A stretch of DNA of 64,000 nt, from the NCBI GenBank assembly GCA_902624655.1, contig CACNYJ010000005.1:1-64000 (forward strand). Reading direction: 5' to 3'. Each line of letters begins with the position of its first letter. Position 1 is the first letter of the stretch. The notes under the pieces are model-generated. The model had not been told where the DNA came from and made no database searches. It saw only the letters and a list, made by a program, of their open reading frames with translations. Of the stretch, positions 57,060-64,000 are shown piece after piece. Origin of the DNA: an uncultured Thiothrix sp. (GTDB lineage Bacteria; Pseudomonadota; Gammaproteobacteria; Poriferisulfidales; GCA-002705445). Position numbers and translations under genes: made by a program.

Positions 57060-58991
57060 ATGTATATTTTTAATAATTTTAAAAAAATGAGACTTAAAAC
57101 AATATTAATATCTGTGTTTTTACTTTTACCTGCTAGTACTTTAGCAACAGACTATGACATTGAGCGAAGTAAATACAAGAAGGCTTTAAAATACTTTAAT
57201 AATAAAGACTATAAGAATTTTGATAAATTAAAGTCTCAGCTTATAAATTACCCCCTATATGCTGATCTTGAGTATAAAAGCTTACATAAATCAAAAGTAA
57301 AAAATGAGCAAAAAATCATAAAATTTATTAAGAAATATAAAGCAAGCTATGTGTCAAGAAAAGCTTATATAAATTTAATTTACAGGCTATCCAGCAAAAG
57401 TAAATACCATGAACTTATAAAAAATTACGAAAATATTGGGTCTACAGATTTACACTGTCTTTACATAAGGGCAAAAATAAAAAGTAATATAACAAAGGGT
57501 ATCGATAAAGAAATAATTCCTATATGGCTAAGTCCAAAGTCCCAGCCAAAATCATGTGATTTTTCATTTAAATGGTTTTACAAAAAAGGTAAATTAACAG
57601 ATGAGTTAGTTTGGCAAAGAATAAAAATATCTTTAGATAGGAACAATTACAGCCTTGCGAGATATTTAGTAAGATTTTTATCAAAAAAAAACAGGTTTTG
57701 GGCAAATAGCCTTCTTAAAACTTACATAAATCCGAAAAAAAATATAATATCAAAATCTTATAAGGATAATTCTAGATATAGAAATACAATATTAAGATAT
57801 GGTCTAAAAAGAATCGCAAAAAAAGATTATGCAAAAGCAAAACAATATTTAAAAAAATCACAATCTTTTTATGCGCTACAAGATAAAGATTATGATCAAC
57901 TTTTACAAGACATTTTCATACAGGGTTTAGAGACAAATCAAAGAGATATCTTTAATGATAAAGATTTGATTTTTTATAATAATAAAAATGATAATGATAT
58001 ATATTTAAATAAATCATTAGCAAATTATGCAATATACAATTCAAAGTGGCAAAAATTAATATATTATATTAACAAATTACCAACTTATATTTCACAGCAA
58101 CAAAAATGGACTTATTGGAAGGGCAAGGCATTTTATAAGCTAAATAAAGGAAATTTTCATCAAGTTCTTGAACAATTAGCAAAAGAGAGATCATACTATG
58201 GTTTTTTGTCTGCACACTTGATTAATAAACCTTTAACTATTCAAAATATTCCTTATCAAGCACCTAAAGACGAGCTTAAAAATTTAAGCTCAAGATTTGA
58301 AATAAATAGAATTTATGAATTTTTTATTCTTGGCAAAAAAAGAGCTGCAAGAAAAGAACTAAAATATCTCATGGAAAATAGCAGTGAAATAAACTTTAGT
58401 TCATTAAGCCTTTTGTTTCATAAATGGGGTTGGAGTGATGGAGTGATTTTAAGTTATGGTAAATCAAAATATTTTGATCATATTGAAGCTAGATTTCCAA
58501 TTTTGTATGAAAAATATTTTGATAAATACTCAAATTCAAATATAGAAAAAAGTCTTTTGTTAGGGATTGCTCGCAAAGAAAGTATTTTTATTCAATACGC
58601 GAAATCATCAGCAGGTGCTATTGGATTAATGCAAGTTTTGCCAAGGACAGCGAACTGGGTTCTAAAAAAATCTAAAATGAAAAAAGTTTCGAGAAACTAC
58701 TTATATAATAAAAATATGAATATTTATTTGGGTTCTTACTATTTTAGATATCTTTATAATAATAAGAAAAGTTATGTTGAGGCTATAGCTTCTTATAATG
58801 CAGGTCCAAATATTGTTAGAAAATGGAGAAAAAATAACAAATCTTCAGAAGATGCATGGATTGAATTCATTCCATATGATGAAACAAGAAGCTACACAAA
58901 GTTAGTTCTTGAATATGCACTTGTTTATGATTGGATTCAGAACAAAAAAAATACAATAAGAGTCTCGAAATTAATTAATATAAATAAATAA
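57060..58991 (+). CDS. slt: Soluble lytic murein transglycosylase
   Basis: Slt cleaves glycan strands with formation of 1,6-anhydro-muropeptides in the periplasm. It has a signal peptide (cleavage near TLATD, residue 30), a long superhelical U- and L-domain, and a C-terminal GH23 domain with IARKESIFIQYAKSSAGAIG, where Glu is catalytic, followed by LMQVLPRTA and IASYNAGPN. Length 643 matches Slt70. It is convergent with metY, two bases apart, with no visible hairpin between. Confidence 0.95.
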   Translation: MYIFNNFKKMRLKTILISVFLLLPASTLATDYDIERSKYKKALKYFNNKDYKNFDKLKSQLINYPLYADLEYKSLHKSKVKNEQKIIKFIKKYKASYVSRKAYINLIYRLSSKSKYHELIKNYENIGSTDLHCLYIRAKIKSNITKGIDKEIIPIWLSPKSQPKSCDFSFKWFYKKGKLTDELVWQRIKISLDRNNYSLARYLVRFLSKKNRFWANSLLKTYINPKKNIISKSYKDNSRYRNTILRYGLKRIAKKDYAKAKQYLKKSQSFYALQDKDYDQLLQDIFIQGLETNQRDIFNDKDLIFYNNKNDNDIYLNKSLANYAIYNSKWQKLIYYINKLPTYISQQQKWTYWKGKAFYKLNKGNFHQVLEQLAKERSYYGFLSAHLINKPLTIQNIPYQAPKDELKNLSSRFEINRIYEFFILGKKRAARKELKYLMENSSEINFSSLSLLFHKWGWSDGVILSYGKSKYFDHIEARFPILYEKYFDKYSNSNIEKSLLLGIARKESIFIQYAKSSAGAIGLMQVLPRTANWVLKKSKMKKVSRNYLYNKNMNIYLGSYYFRYLYNNKKSYVEAIASYNAGPNIVRKWRKNNKSSEDAWIEFIPYDETRSYTKLVLEYALVYDWIQNKKNTIRVSKLININK

Positions 58992-58993
58992 CA

Positions 58994-60259
58994 CTAACTT
59001 AGAGCTTGCGTTAAATCTTCAATAATATCATCGATATGCTCAATTCCAATTGATAGTCTTACCATATCTTCAGGCACGCCAGCAGCCTCAAGCTCTTTTT
59101 TATTTAATTGTCTATGAGTTGTTGAAGCTGGGTGACATGCCAAAGATTTTGCATCTCCAATGTTAACCAGTCTTACAATTAATTTAAGTTTATCTATAAA
59201 TTCTCCACCTGCTTTTGATCCACCTTTAATGCCAAAACTCATTATTGCTGAAGCTTTTCCATCCATATATTTATTCACTAAATGATTATCTGGATGACTT
59301 TTCAGTCCAGGATAATTTACCCAGCTAACTGAATTGTGATTTTCCAAAAATTCAGCTACTGCAAGTGCATTCGAACAATGTCTATCCATTCTTACAGCAA
59401 GACTTTCAATACCTTGGAGAATTTGAAAGCTATTCATTGGAGATATTGCTGCACCCATATTTCTTAGTGGGACTACTCTTGCTCTTGTTATAAAGGCTGC
59501 CGGACCACAAGCTTCGGTAAACACCATACCATGGTAAGCTGGGTCTGGAGAAGAAAGAAGAGGAAATTTATCTGAATTTGATTTCCAATCAAATTTTCCA
59601 GAATCAACAATCATCCCACCAATTGTTGTTCCATGCCCACACAAATATTTTGTTAGAGAATGAATTACAATGTCAGCCCCATACTCAATTGGTCTGCATA
59701 CATAAGGACTTGGAACTGTATTGTCAATAAATAAGGGGATTCTATTTCTATGAGCGACTTCTGCGATTTTTTCGATATCAGTGACATTTGCAGCTGGGTT
59801 TCCGATTGATTCACAGAATATTAATTTTGTATTTTTATCAATCATTTTTTCCAGACCTATTAGATCTTTAACATCACCAAATCTTGCTTCAATTCCCATT
59901 TTTGGGAAAGTATCTTTAAATAGGCTTACTGTTCCTCCATAAAGAGAGCTTGTTGAAACAATATTATCTCCGTTTGAAGTTATATTGAGTATAGCCGCAG
60001 AAACTGCCGCCATCCCTGATGAAAAAGCCAGCGCACCGACACCTCCCTCCATTTGCGATACTCTATTTTCCAAAACTTCAGTTGTTGGATTCATTATTCT
60101 TGTGTAAATATTTCCCTTTACCTTCAAATCAAAGAGATCTGCACCGTGTTGTGTATCATCAAAAGCATATGATGCAGTTTGATAAATTGGCACCGCAACA
60201 GACTTTGTAGTTTTTTCTGGCTCGTATCCACCGTGGATAGCAATTGTTTCTATTTTCAT
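58994..60259 (-). CDS. metY: O-acetylhomoserine sulfhydrylase
   Basis: MetY makes homocysteine directly from O-acetylhomoserine and sulfide with PLP. Markers: IAIHGGYEP, YTRIMNPTTEVLENR, the SSGMAAVSAA phosphate-binding loop and HSLTKYLCGHGTTIGG with the PLP lysine. The 421 residues and overall pattern favour MetY over MetB or MetC. It uses free sulfide, which fits other sulfur genes nearby (61358-62062). Confidence 0.95.
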   Translation of the reverse strand: MKIETIAIHGGYEPEKTTKSVAVPIYQTASYAFDDTQHGADLFDLKVKGNIYTRIMNPTTEVLENRVSQMEGGVGALAFSSGMAAVSAAILNITSNGDNIVSTSSLYGGTVSLFKDTFPKMGIEARFGDVKDLIGLEKMIDKNTKLIFCESIGNPAANVTDIEKIAEVAHRNRIPLFIDNTVPSPYVCRPIEYGADIVIHSLTKYLCGHGTTIGGMIVDSGKFDWKSNSDKFPLLSSPDPAYHGMVFTEACGPAAFITRARVVPLRNMGAAISPMNSFQILQGIESLAVRMDRHCSNALAVAEFLENHNSVSWVNYPGLKSHPDNHLVNKYMDGKASAIMSFGIKGGSKAGGEFIDKLKLIVRLVNIGDAKSLACHPASTTHRQLNKKELEAAGVPEDMVRLSIGIEHIDDIIEDLTQALS

Positions 60260-60387
60260 AAAATCCTCAAAAATTTTTAATTCAACTTATTCTATAAACC
60301 TTAATTTACTATTGAAATAATATCTCATAGTTTCGATTATTTGTAATATTTTTTTAATTTGCATGTGTAATTTTACCTAAATTTGGA

Positions 60388-60393
60388 TATAAT
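60388..60393 (+). promoter_or_regulatory. Possible -10 element of the cytochrome c gene
   Basis: A perfect TATAAT lies 41-46 bases before the preferred start. No good -35 box stands at the right distance, so this is a weak call in AT-rich DNA. Confidence 0.35.
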
Positions 60394-60433
60394 GAATTAA
60401 AGTAATTGCAGACTTATGATAAATGGAGATAAA

Positions 60434-61051
60434 TTGAAAACAATGAAGTTTTGTATACATTTAGTTTGGCTTTTCCTTTTTAGCGTCAATAATGTATTTG
60501 CTGACTCAACGCCAGAGGAACTCTCCTCAACGTGCCTTGGATGCCATGGGGTTGTCAGCTATAATAACATTTATCCAGCATATAAAGTCCCAATGCTTGG
60601 AAATCAGCATAAAGATTATATTGTTGCGGCTCTAAAAGCATACAGATCTGGAGAAAGATCGCACCCAACAATGAGAGCACAAGCAGCAAATTTAAGCGAC
60701 AATGATATATCTAAGATTGCTGATTACTTTTCTTCTTTTAAACTTAATGAGCAAAGAACTCAAAACTCAGAAATAAAAATTATTGATGAGGCTAATGCAT
60801 GTGTTGGTTGTCATGGTCCAGATGGAAACAGCTTGGTTCCTACATTTCCAAAAATTGCAGGTCAATACCAAGATTATTTATTACACGCTTTAAAATCTTA
60901 TAAAAATGGAAGTCGAAATAATGCAATTATGACAGGGATTGCTGGTACTTTAACAGAAGAACAGATGATTAAACTCTCAAAATTTTACGCTTCACAAATA
61001 GGAATGCAAAAAATTAACCAAGGAACATTTGCCTTAAAGACATTTGATTAA
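60434..61051 (+). CDS. Diheme cytochrome c (c4-like)
   Basis: This periplasmic electron carrier has a signal peptide ending VFADS and two class I cytochrome c domains with CLGCHG and CVGCHG. Tandem domains of this size (about 200 residues) are typical of cytochrome c4, which often delivers electrons from the bc1 complex to terminal oxidases. I chose TTG 60434 because GGAG lies five bases upstream; ATG 60416 and ATG 60443 are in-frame alternatives. Confidence 0.9.
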   Translation: MKTMKFCIHLVWLFLFSVNNVFADSTPEELSSTCLGCHGVVSYNNIYPAYKVPMLGNQHKDYIVAALKAYRSGERSHPTMRAQAANLSDNDISKIADYFSSFKLNEQRTQNSEIKIIDEANACVGCHGPDGNSLVPTFPKIAGQYQDYLLHALKSYKNGSRNNAIMTGIAGTLTEEQMIKLSKFYASQIGMQKINQGTFALKTFD

Positions 61052-61057
61052 CCAAAC

Positions 61058-61291
61058 TTAATCTTTATTTTCTTCGTTCGTGTATGTCTCCATGCTGATT
61101 GCATGAAGTTCTCCAGAGCTTATAAATTTATCCAAAGCTTTGTAAACAATTTTATGTCTATTTACAGTATTAAGTTCAAAAAATCCATCAAATATAATTT
61201 TTGCTGTATATTTACCTTGGCTACCTTCAACAGTGGCAGTTGACCCTTCTAGAGAAGATTCAATTATTTCTTTTATTTTAGCTTTGTCCAT
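61058..61291 (-). CDS. ibaG: BolA-family protein, IbaG-like
   Basis: The 77-residue protein has the BolA alpha-beta fold: KIKEIIESSL, KYTAKIIFDGFFELNTVNRHKIVYKAL and the HAISMETYT end. BolA proteins pair with monothiol glutaredoxins in iron-sulfur handling. The NTVNRHKIVY segment resembles the IbaG/YrbA branch. In E. coli ibaG adjoins murA; here it is near the other end of the window, convergent with the cytochrome c gene. Confidence 0.85.
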   Translation of the reverse strand: MDKAKIKEIIESSLEGSTATVEGSQGKYTAKIIFDGFFELNTVNRHKIVYKALDKFISSGELHAISMETYTNEENKD

Positions 61292-61357
61292 ATTTCACTT
61301 TAACCTTTGGATTAAAAATTGTATATTAATAATACTTGAAAATGTAGAATTCATAAA

Positions 61358-62062
61358 ATGTTATTTAAGCAGCTTTTTGAAAATGAATCATGTACCTACA
61401 CCTACATGATATCTTGTACAAATAAAAAAGAAGCAGTTCTAATAGATCCTGTAATTGAAACAATAGATAGAGATTTGCAAATTATTAATTCTCTAGGCTT
61501 AAAATTAACCTATGCAATTGATACGCATATTCACGCCGATCATGTAACAAGTGCGTCAGCCTTAAGAGAAATTACAAAATGCAAAGTGGCTGGACCAGCA
61601 AATGATAATCTAGAATGTAGAGATGTTAATTTTATTGATAATGATTCACTAATTATCGGAAACTCTATAAAGATTAATGCTTTTCATACTCCGGGACACA
61701 CAGATACGCATTTCTCTTATACGTTAGATTATAATTCTGAGAAAATGTTATTCTCGGGAGATGCGCTTTTGATTGATGCCTGCGGAAGAACTGACTTTCA
61801 ATCGGGATCTTCGGAGGTCTTATTTAGCACTATAAAGAAAATATTTTACGCTATGCCAGAAAATACAAAAGTATACCCAGGCCATGATTATAATAATAAG
61901 AGTTTTTCGACAATTTATCATCAAAAAAGAGATAATGAATTAATAAACTTTGATATAAGTTTAAAAAACTATATTAAGAAAATGAATAATTTAAAATTAG
62001 CAAAACCTAAGAAAATTGACATAGCAGTCCCAAGAAATAATGCTTGCGGATTATCTAATTAG
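61358..62062 (+). CDS. Persulfide dioxygenase (ETHE1-type metallo-hydrolase)
   Basis: ETHE1 enzymes oxidise glutathione persulfide to sulfite with a mononuclear iron in a metallo-beta-lactamase fold. Seen here: DTHIHADHVT, TPGHTDTHFSY, the metal-bridging aspartate in FSGDALLIDACGRTDFQ and YPGHDYN. The ACGRTDFQ segment is diagnostic for ETHE1 over glyoxalase II. The 234 residues show no rhodanese fusion. It fits a sulfide- or sulfane-sulfur-using organism. The gene overlaps the convergent rnd by eight bases. Confidence 0.92.
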   Translation: MLFKQLFENESCTYTYMISCTNKKEAVLIDPVIETIDRDLQIINSLGLKLTYAIDTHIHADHVTSASALREITKCKVAGPANDNLECRDVNFIDNDSLIIGNSIKINAFHTPGHTDTHFSYTLDYNSEKMLFSGDALLIDACGRTDFQSGSSEVLFSTIKKIFYAMPENTKVYPGHDYNNKSFSTIYHQKRDNELINFDISLKNYIKKMNNLKLAKPKKIDIAVPRNNACGLSN

Positions 62063-63164
62063 CATCAAAATAAGGATCTGTAATATTTGAAATTTTCTCC
62101 ATATCGATTAACTCTCTTCGCCATCCACTAATAAGTCTCGAATCACTATCTTTATTCTTTAAAAAACTGAATATCATTTTTTTTGGTGAGACTATTTGAT
62201 ATGAAATATTATTTTGAATAGATATCGATTTATAGTACTCATACAATGCATCCGCTATTTTTTTATACTCATTAAAATCGTAAATTTTTTTATCAATAAA
62301 ATCTCTCTTTTTCTCCTTCTGATTTGCAATATGAAATTTTATTTCTTTGATGTCCTCATCAATAGAAATATATTTATTTTTAGGTAAATGAATCTCACTA
62401 GATTTTATAAAAGCTCTTGAAATATCAAGTATGTTTTTCTCTGATAATATCCAATTTCTCGGAATATTTAGTTGAATAGCTTTCCCCTCTCTCCATACAG
62501 AAATTCCTTTAGCTACTTTTTTAGTTTTTATTTCTAAAGAATTTATTGATTTAATTCTTTTCCATGCATTCTCTAATCGGGGGTCCCAATCAATATCATT
62601 TATAAAGTTTTTCATCTCTTCTTTGAAATAATCTATTTTTTTTGTTCGAATTAGTTCTGATTTTAAAAAACTATATAATTTATTTAAATAAATAACATCG
62701 TTTAAGGCATAATTAATTTGGTTTTTACTTAAGGGTCTTTTTTTCCAATCAGTCATCTTTTCTGATTTATTAATATCAATATCGAAAATATTCTTTGTTA
62801 ATTCAGCATATCCTATTTGATATTTATATCCTAAAAAAGAAGCGGCAAACTGAGTATCAAAAATATTTTTTGGAATTTCACCAAATACTATTTGAAGTAT
62901 TTCTAGATCTTGCCTACATGAATGAAAAACTATTAATTTATCATTAAAAAATATTTTCTTAAAAAGTTTTTTGTAATCAATATCTAGAGTCAAATCTATA
63001 CATGAATGATTCTCTCCATCTGAAACCTGAATAACACAGGGCTCAGGAAAGTAAGTACTCCGCCTCATAAATTCGATATCAATTGAGATAACCTGAGATA
63101 CTTTAATAACTTTTAGGAAATCCTGAATTTCTTTTAAATCTTCTAGCAGCTTAATATTCTGCAT
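62055..63164 (-). CDS. rnd: Ribonuclease D
   Basis: RNase D is a 3'-5' exoribonuclease that trims tRNA precursors. DEDD motifs: SIDIEFMRRSTYFPEPC (Asp-Glu), IVFHSCRQDLEIL (Asp) and INYALNDVIYLNKLY (DEDDy type: Tyr and Asp). A C-terminal helical HRDC-like region follows from about residue 205. Length 369 matches the family. It lies six bases after mreD on the same strand. Confidence 0.93.
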   Translation of the reverse strand: MQNIKLLEDLKEIQDFLKVIKVSQVISIDIEFMRRSTYFPEPCVIQVSDGENHSCIDLTLDIDYKKLFKKIFFNDKLIVFHSCRQDLEILQIVFGEIPKNIFDTQFAASFLGYKYQIGYAELTKNIFDIDINKSEKMTDWKKRPLSKNQINYALNDVIYLNKLYSFLKSELIRTKKIDYFKEEMKNFINDIDWDPRLENAWKRIKSINSLEIKTKKVAKGISVWREGKAIQLNIPRNWILSEKNILDISRAFIKSSEIHLPKNKYISIDEDIKEIKFHIANQKEKKRDFIDKKIYDFNEYKKIADALYEYYKSISIQNNISYQIVSPKKMIFSFLKNKDSDSRLISGWRRELIDMEKISNITDPYFDAN

Positions 63165-63170
63165 TTTTTG

Positions 63171-63653
63171 CTATGATGTATATTTTTGACGTATAAATCT
63201 TAGCACGTTAAACAAACCTGGCCAAATTATAATAGAAATCAAAATTGAAAAAGTCACATGCATTAAATTAAAACTAATTCCGAGGATGTTATTTACTGCC
63301 GTGGACATTAAAAAGTAAGGTATTAAAATTATTAATAATGAGACCATCTTATTCCAGCTTGATTGTAACCTCATTTGTGGATAATAAATTAATATTAAGT
63401 ATATTGTTACTGTAAAGCACAATGCATGATATCCAATAGGCGTTATTAATAAAATATCTATAATTACCCCAGAAACAAAAGCATATGTAAGACTTATATG
63501 TTTTGGAAAAGCGAGTGACCAGTAGATTAAAATTAAAAGTAGAATGGGTGGCTTAGTAGCAGCCAATAAATCTGGAAGAGGAATTAAATTAAGAATTACT
63601 CCAATCATTAAAAAGATTATTGTTACAACATGAACTTTATTAATAATTACCAT
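63171..63653 (-). CDS. mreD: Rod shape-determining protein MreD
   Basis: This 160-residue polytopic inner-membrane protein has about five hydrophobic segments. MreD works with MreB, MreC, RodA and PBP2 in lateral wall elongation. Sequence conservation is low; the call rests on length, topology (LIPLPDLLAATKPPILLLIL is typical) and the overlap with mreC. Confidence 0.92.
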   Translation of the reverse strand: MVIINKVHVVTIIFLMIGVILNLIPLPDLLAATKPPILLLILIYWSLAFPKHISLTYAFVSGVIIDILLITPIGYHALCFTVTIYLILIYYPQMRLQSSWNKMVSLLIILIPYFLMSTAVNNILGISFNLMHVTFSILISIIIWPGLFNVLRFIRQKYTS

Positions 63654-64000
63654 AACACCATCACCTCTCTATTTGACGATAAAGCGGAACTTGGTACCAC
63701 ACTAACATCTAAAAAATCTTGATTCATATCCTTCTTTATTTTTGATATTTTTCCAATCAGGTATCCTTCAGGAAATACATTATCAAGTCCCGAAGTAATT
63801 AAACTATCGCCCTCAACAACATCTTCATTCAACGCAATATACATTGCTTTTAATTTTCTATTATCTCCAGTTCCAGAAATCACAATCCTTTTTTTTGTTC
63901 TTGTATTAACACCAAGAAGTGCATGGCCTGGGTCAGTAATTAAGGTAACCACAGAGAAAGTTTGATTTATCTCAGATATTTGGCCAAGAATACCTGTGCT
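63647..64000 (-). CDS. mreC: Rod shape-determining protein MreC, C-terminal part
   Basis: The gene runs off the right end of the window; the visible 117 residues are the periplasmic beta-rich part of MreC. ILGQISEINQTFS, LITDPGHALLGVN, GDSLITSGLDNVFPEG and LIGKI are typical. The frame is open to base 64000, so the GTG at 63952 is an internal codon and not the start. mreB is expected just beyond the window. Confidence 0.93.
   Translation of the reverse strand, partial: STGILGQISEINQTFSVVTLITDPGHALLGVNTRTKKRIVISGTGDNRKLKAMYIALNEDVVEGDSLITSGLDNVFPEGYLIGKISKIKKDMNQDFLDVSVVPSSALSSNREVMVLW

Overview
The window is a densely packed, strongly AT-rich bacterial chromosome segment with short or overlapping gene junctions. 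I see no tRNA, rRNA, CRISPR array or intact mobile element. Gene order and families point to a gammaproteobacterium with a streamlined, probably marine, genome: murA-hisG-hisD-hisC, petABC-sspA, lpoA/rsmI-rnpB-mraZ, a full dcw cluster running into lpxC-dciA-M23-secA-argJ, coaE-zapD, bamD facing rluD-pgeF, dapA-bamC, xseB-ispA-dxs-folE2, and ypjD-corB. The respiratory and sulfur genes (bc1 complex, diheme cytochrome c, persulfide dioxygenase, MetY, FdhD) would fit an aerobic, possibly sulfur-oxidising or methylotrophic lineage. The exact clade cannot be fixed from this window.

Layout: 1-5350 holds murA and histidine biosynthesis with a DAHP synthase between hisG and hisD. 5431-9184 is petABC-sspA. 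9181-11839 is a minus-strand pair (lpoA-like and an FAD oxidase). 11834-13072 holds rsmI and the RNase P RNA. 13197-31832 is the dcw cluster, starting with a promoter that carries a three-repeat MraZ operator and ending with lpxC under its own promoter. 31829-38803 holds dciA, an M23 peptidase, secA, argJ, an orphan ThiE-like domain, zapD and coaE. 38880-43446 holds nadE, bamD, rluD and pgeF. 43494-46414 holds a solitary periplasmic binding protein with a structured leader, and proS. 46507-56931 holds a LysR regulator, bcp, dapA-bamC and a long minus-strand isoprenoid, folate, xseB, fdhD, corB and ypjD block. 57060-64000 holds slt, metY, a cytochrome c, ibaG, a persulfide dioxygenase, rnd and mreDC.

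Most of the window is conventional housekeeping, but several genes are remodelled. The most striking is petB: cytochrome b starts at a TTG codon and carries about 70 extra N-terminal residues that resemble the N-terminal (arm-type DNA-binding) part of tyrosine recombinases, behind an unusual 228-base gap with a 17-base direct repeat. The same protein has two extra predicted membrane helices near its C-terminus and a PVWY Qo motif. Other remodelling: ftsZ has left its usual place between ftsA and lpxC and sits between ftsI and murE with an entericidin-like lipoprotein gene; XseB is an internal tandem duplication; ProS lacks its editing insertion; SecA has a poly-lysine tail in place of the zinc-binding tail; the MutT-ThiE fusion survives only as its ThiE-like half; LpoA lacks room for its N-terminal domain; and BamD carries a long acidic tail.

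No stretch longer than 300 bases lacks a gene. The largest gaps are 44847-45112 (promoter and structured leader) and 6013-6240 (repeats).
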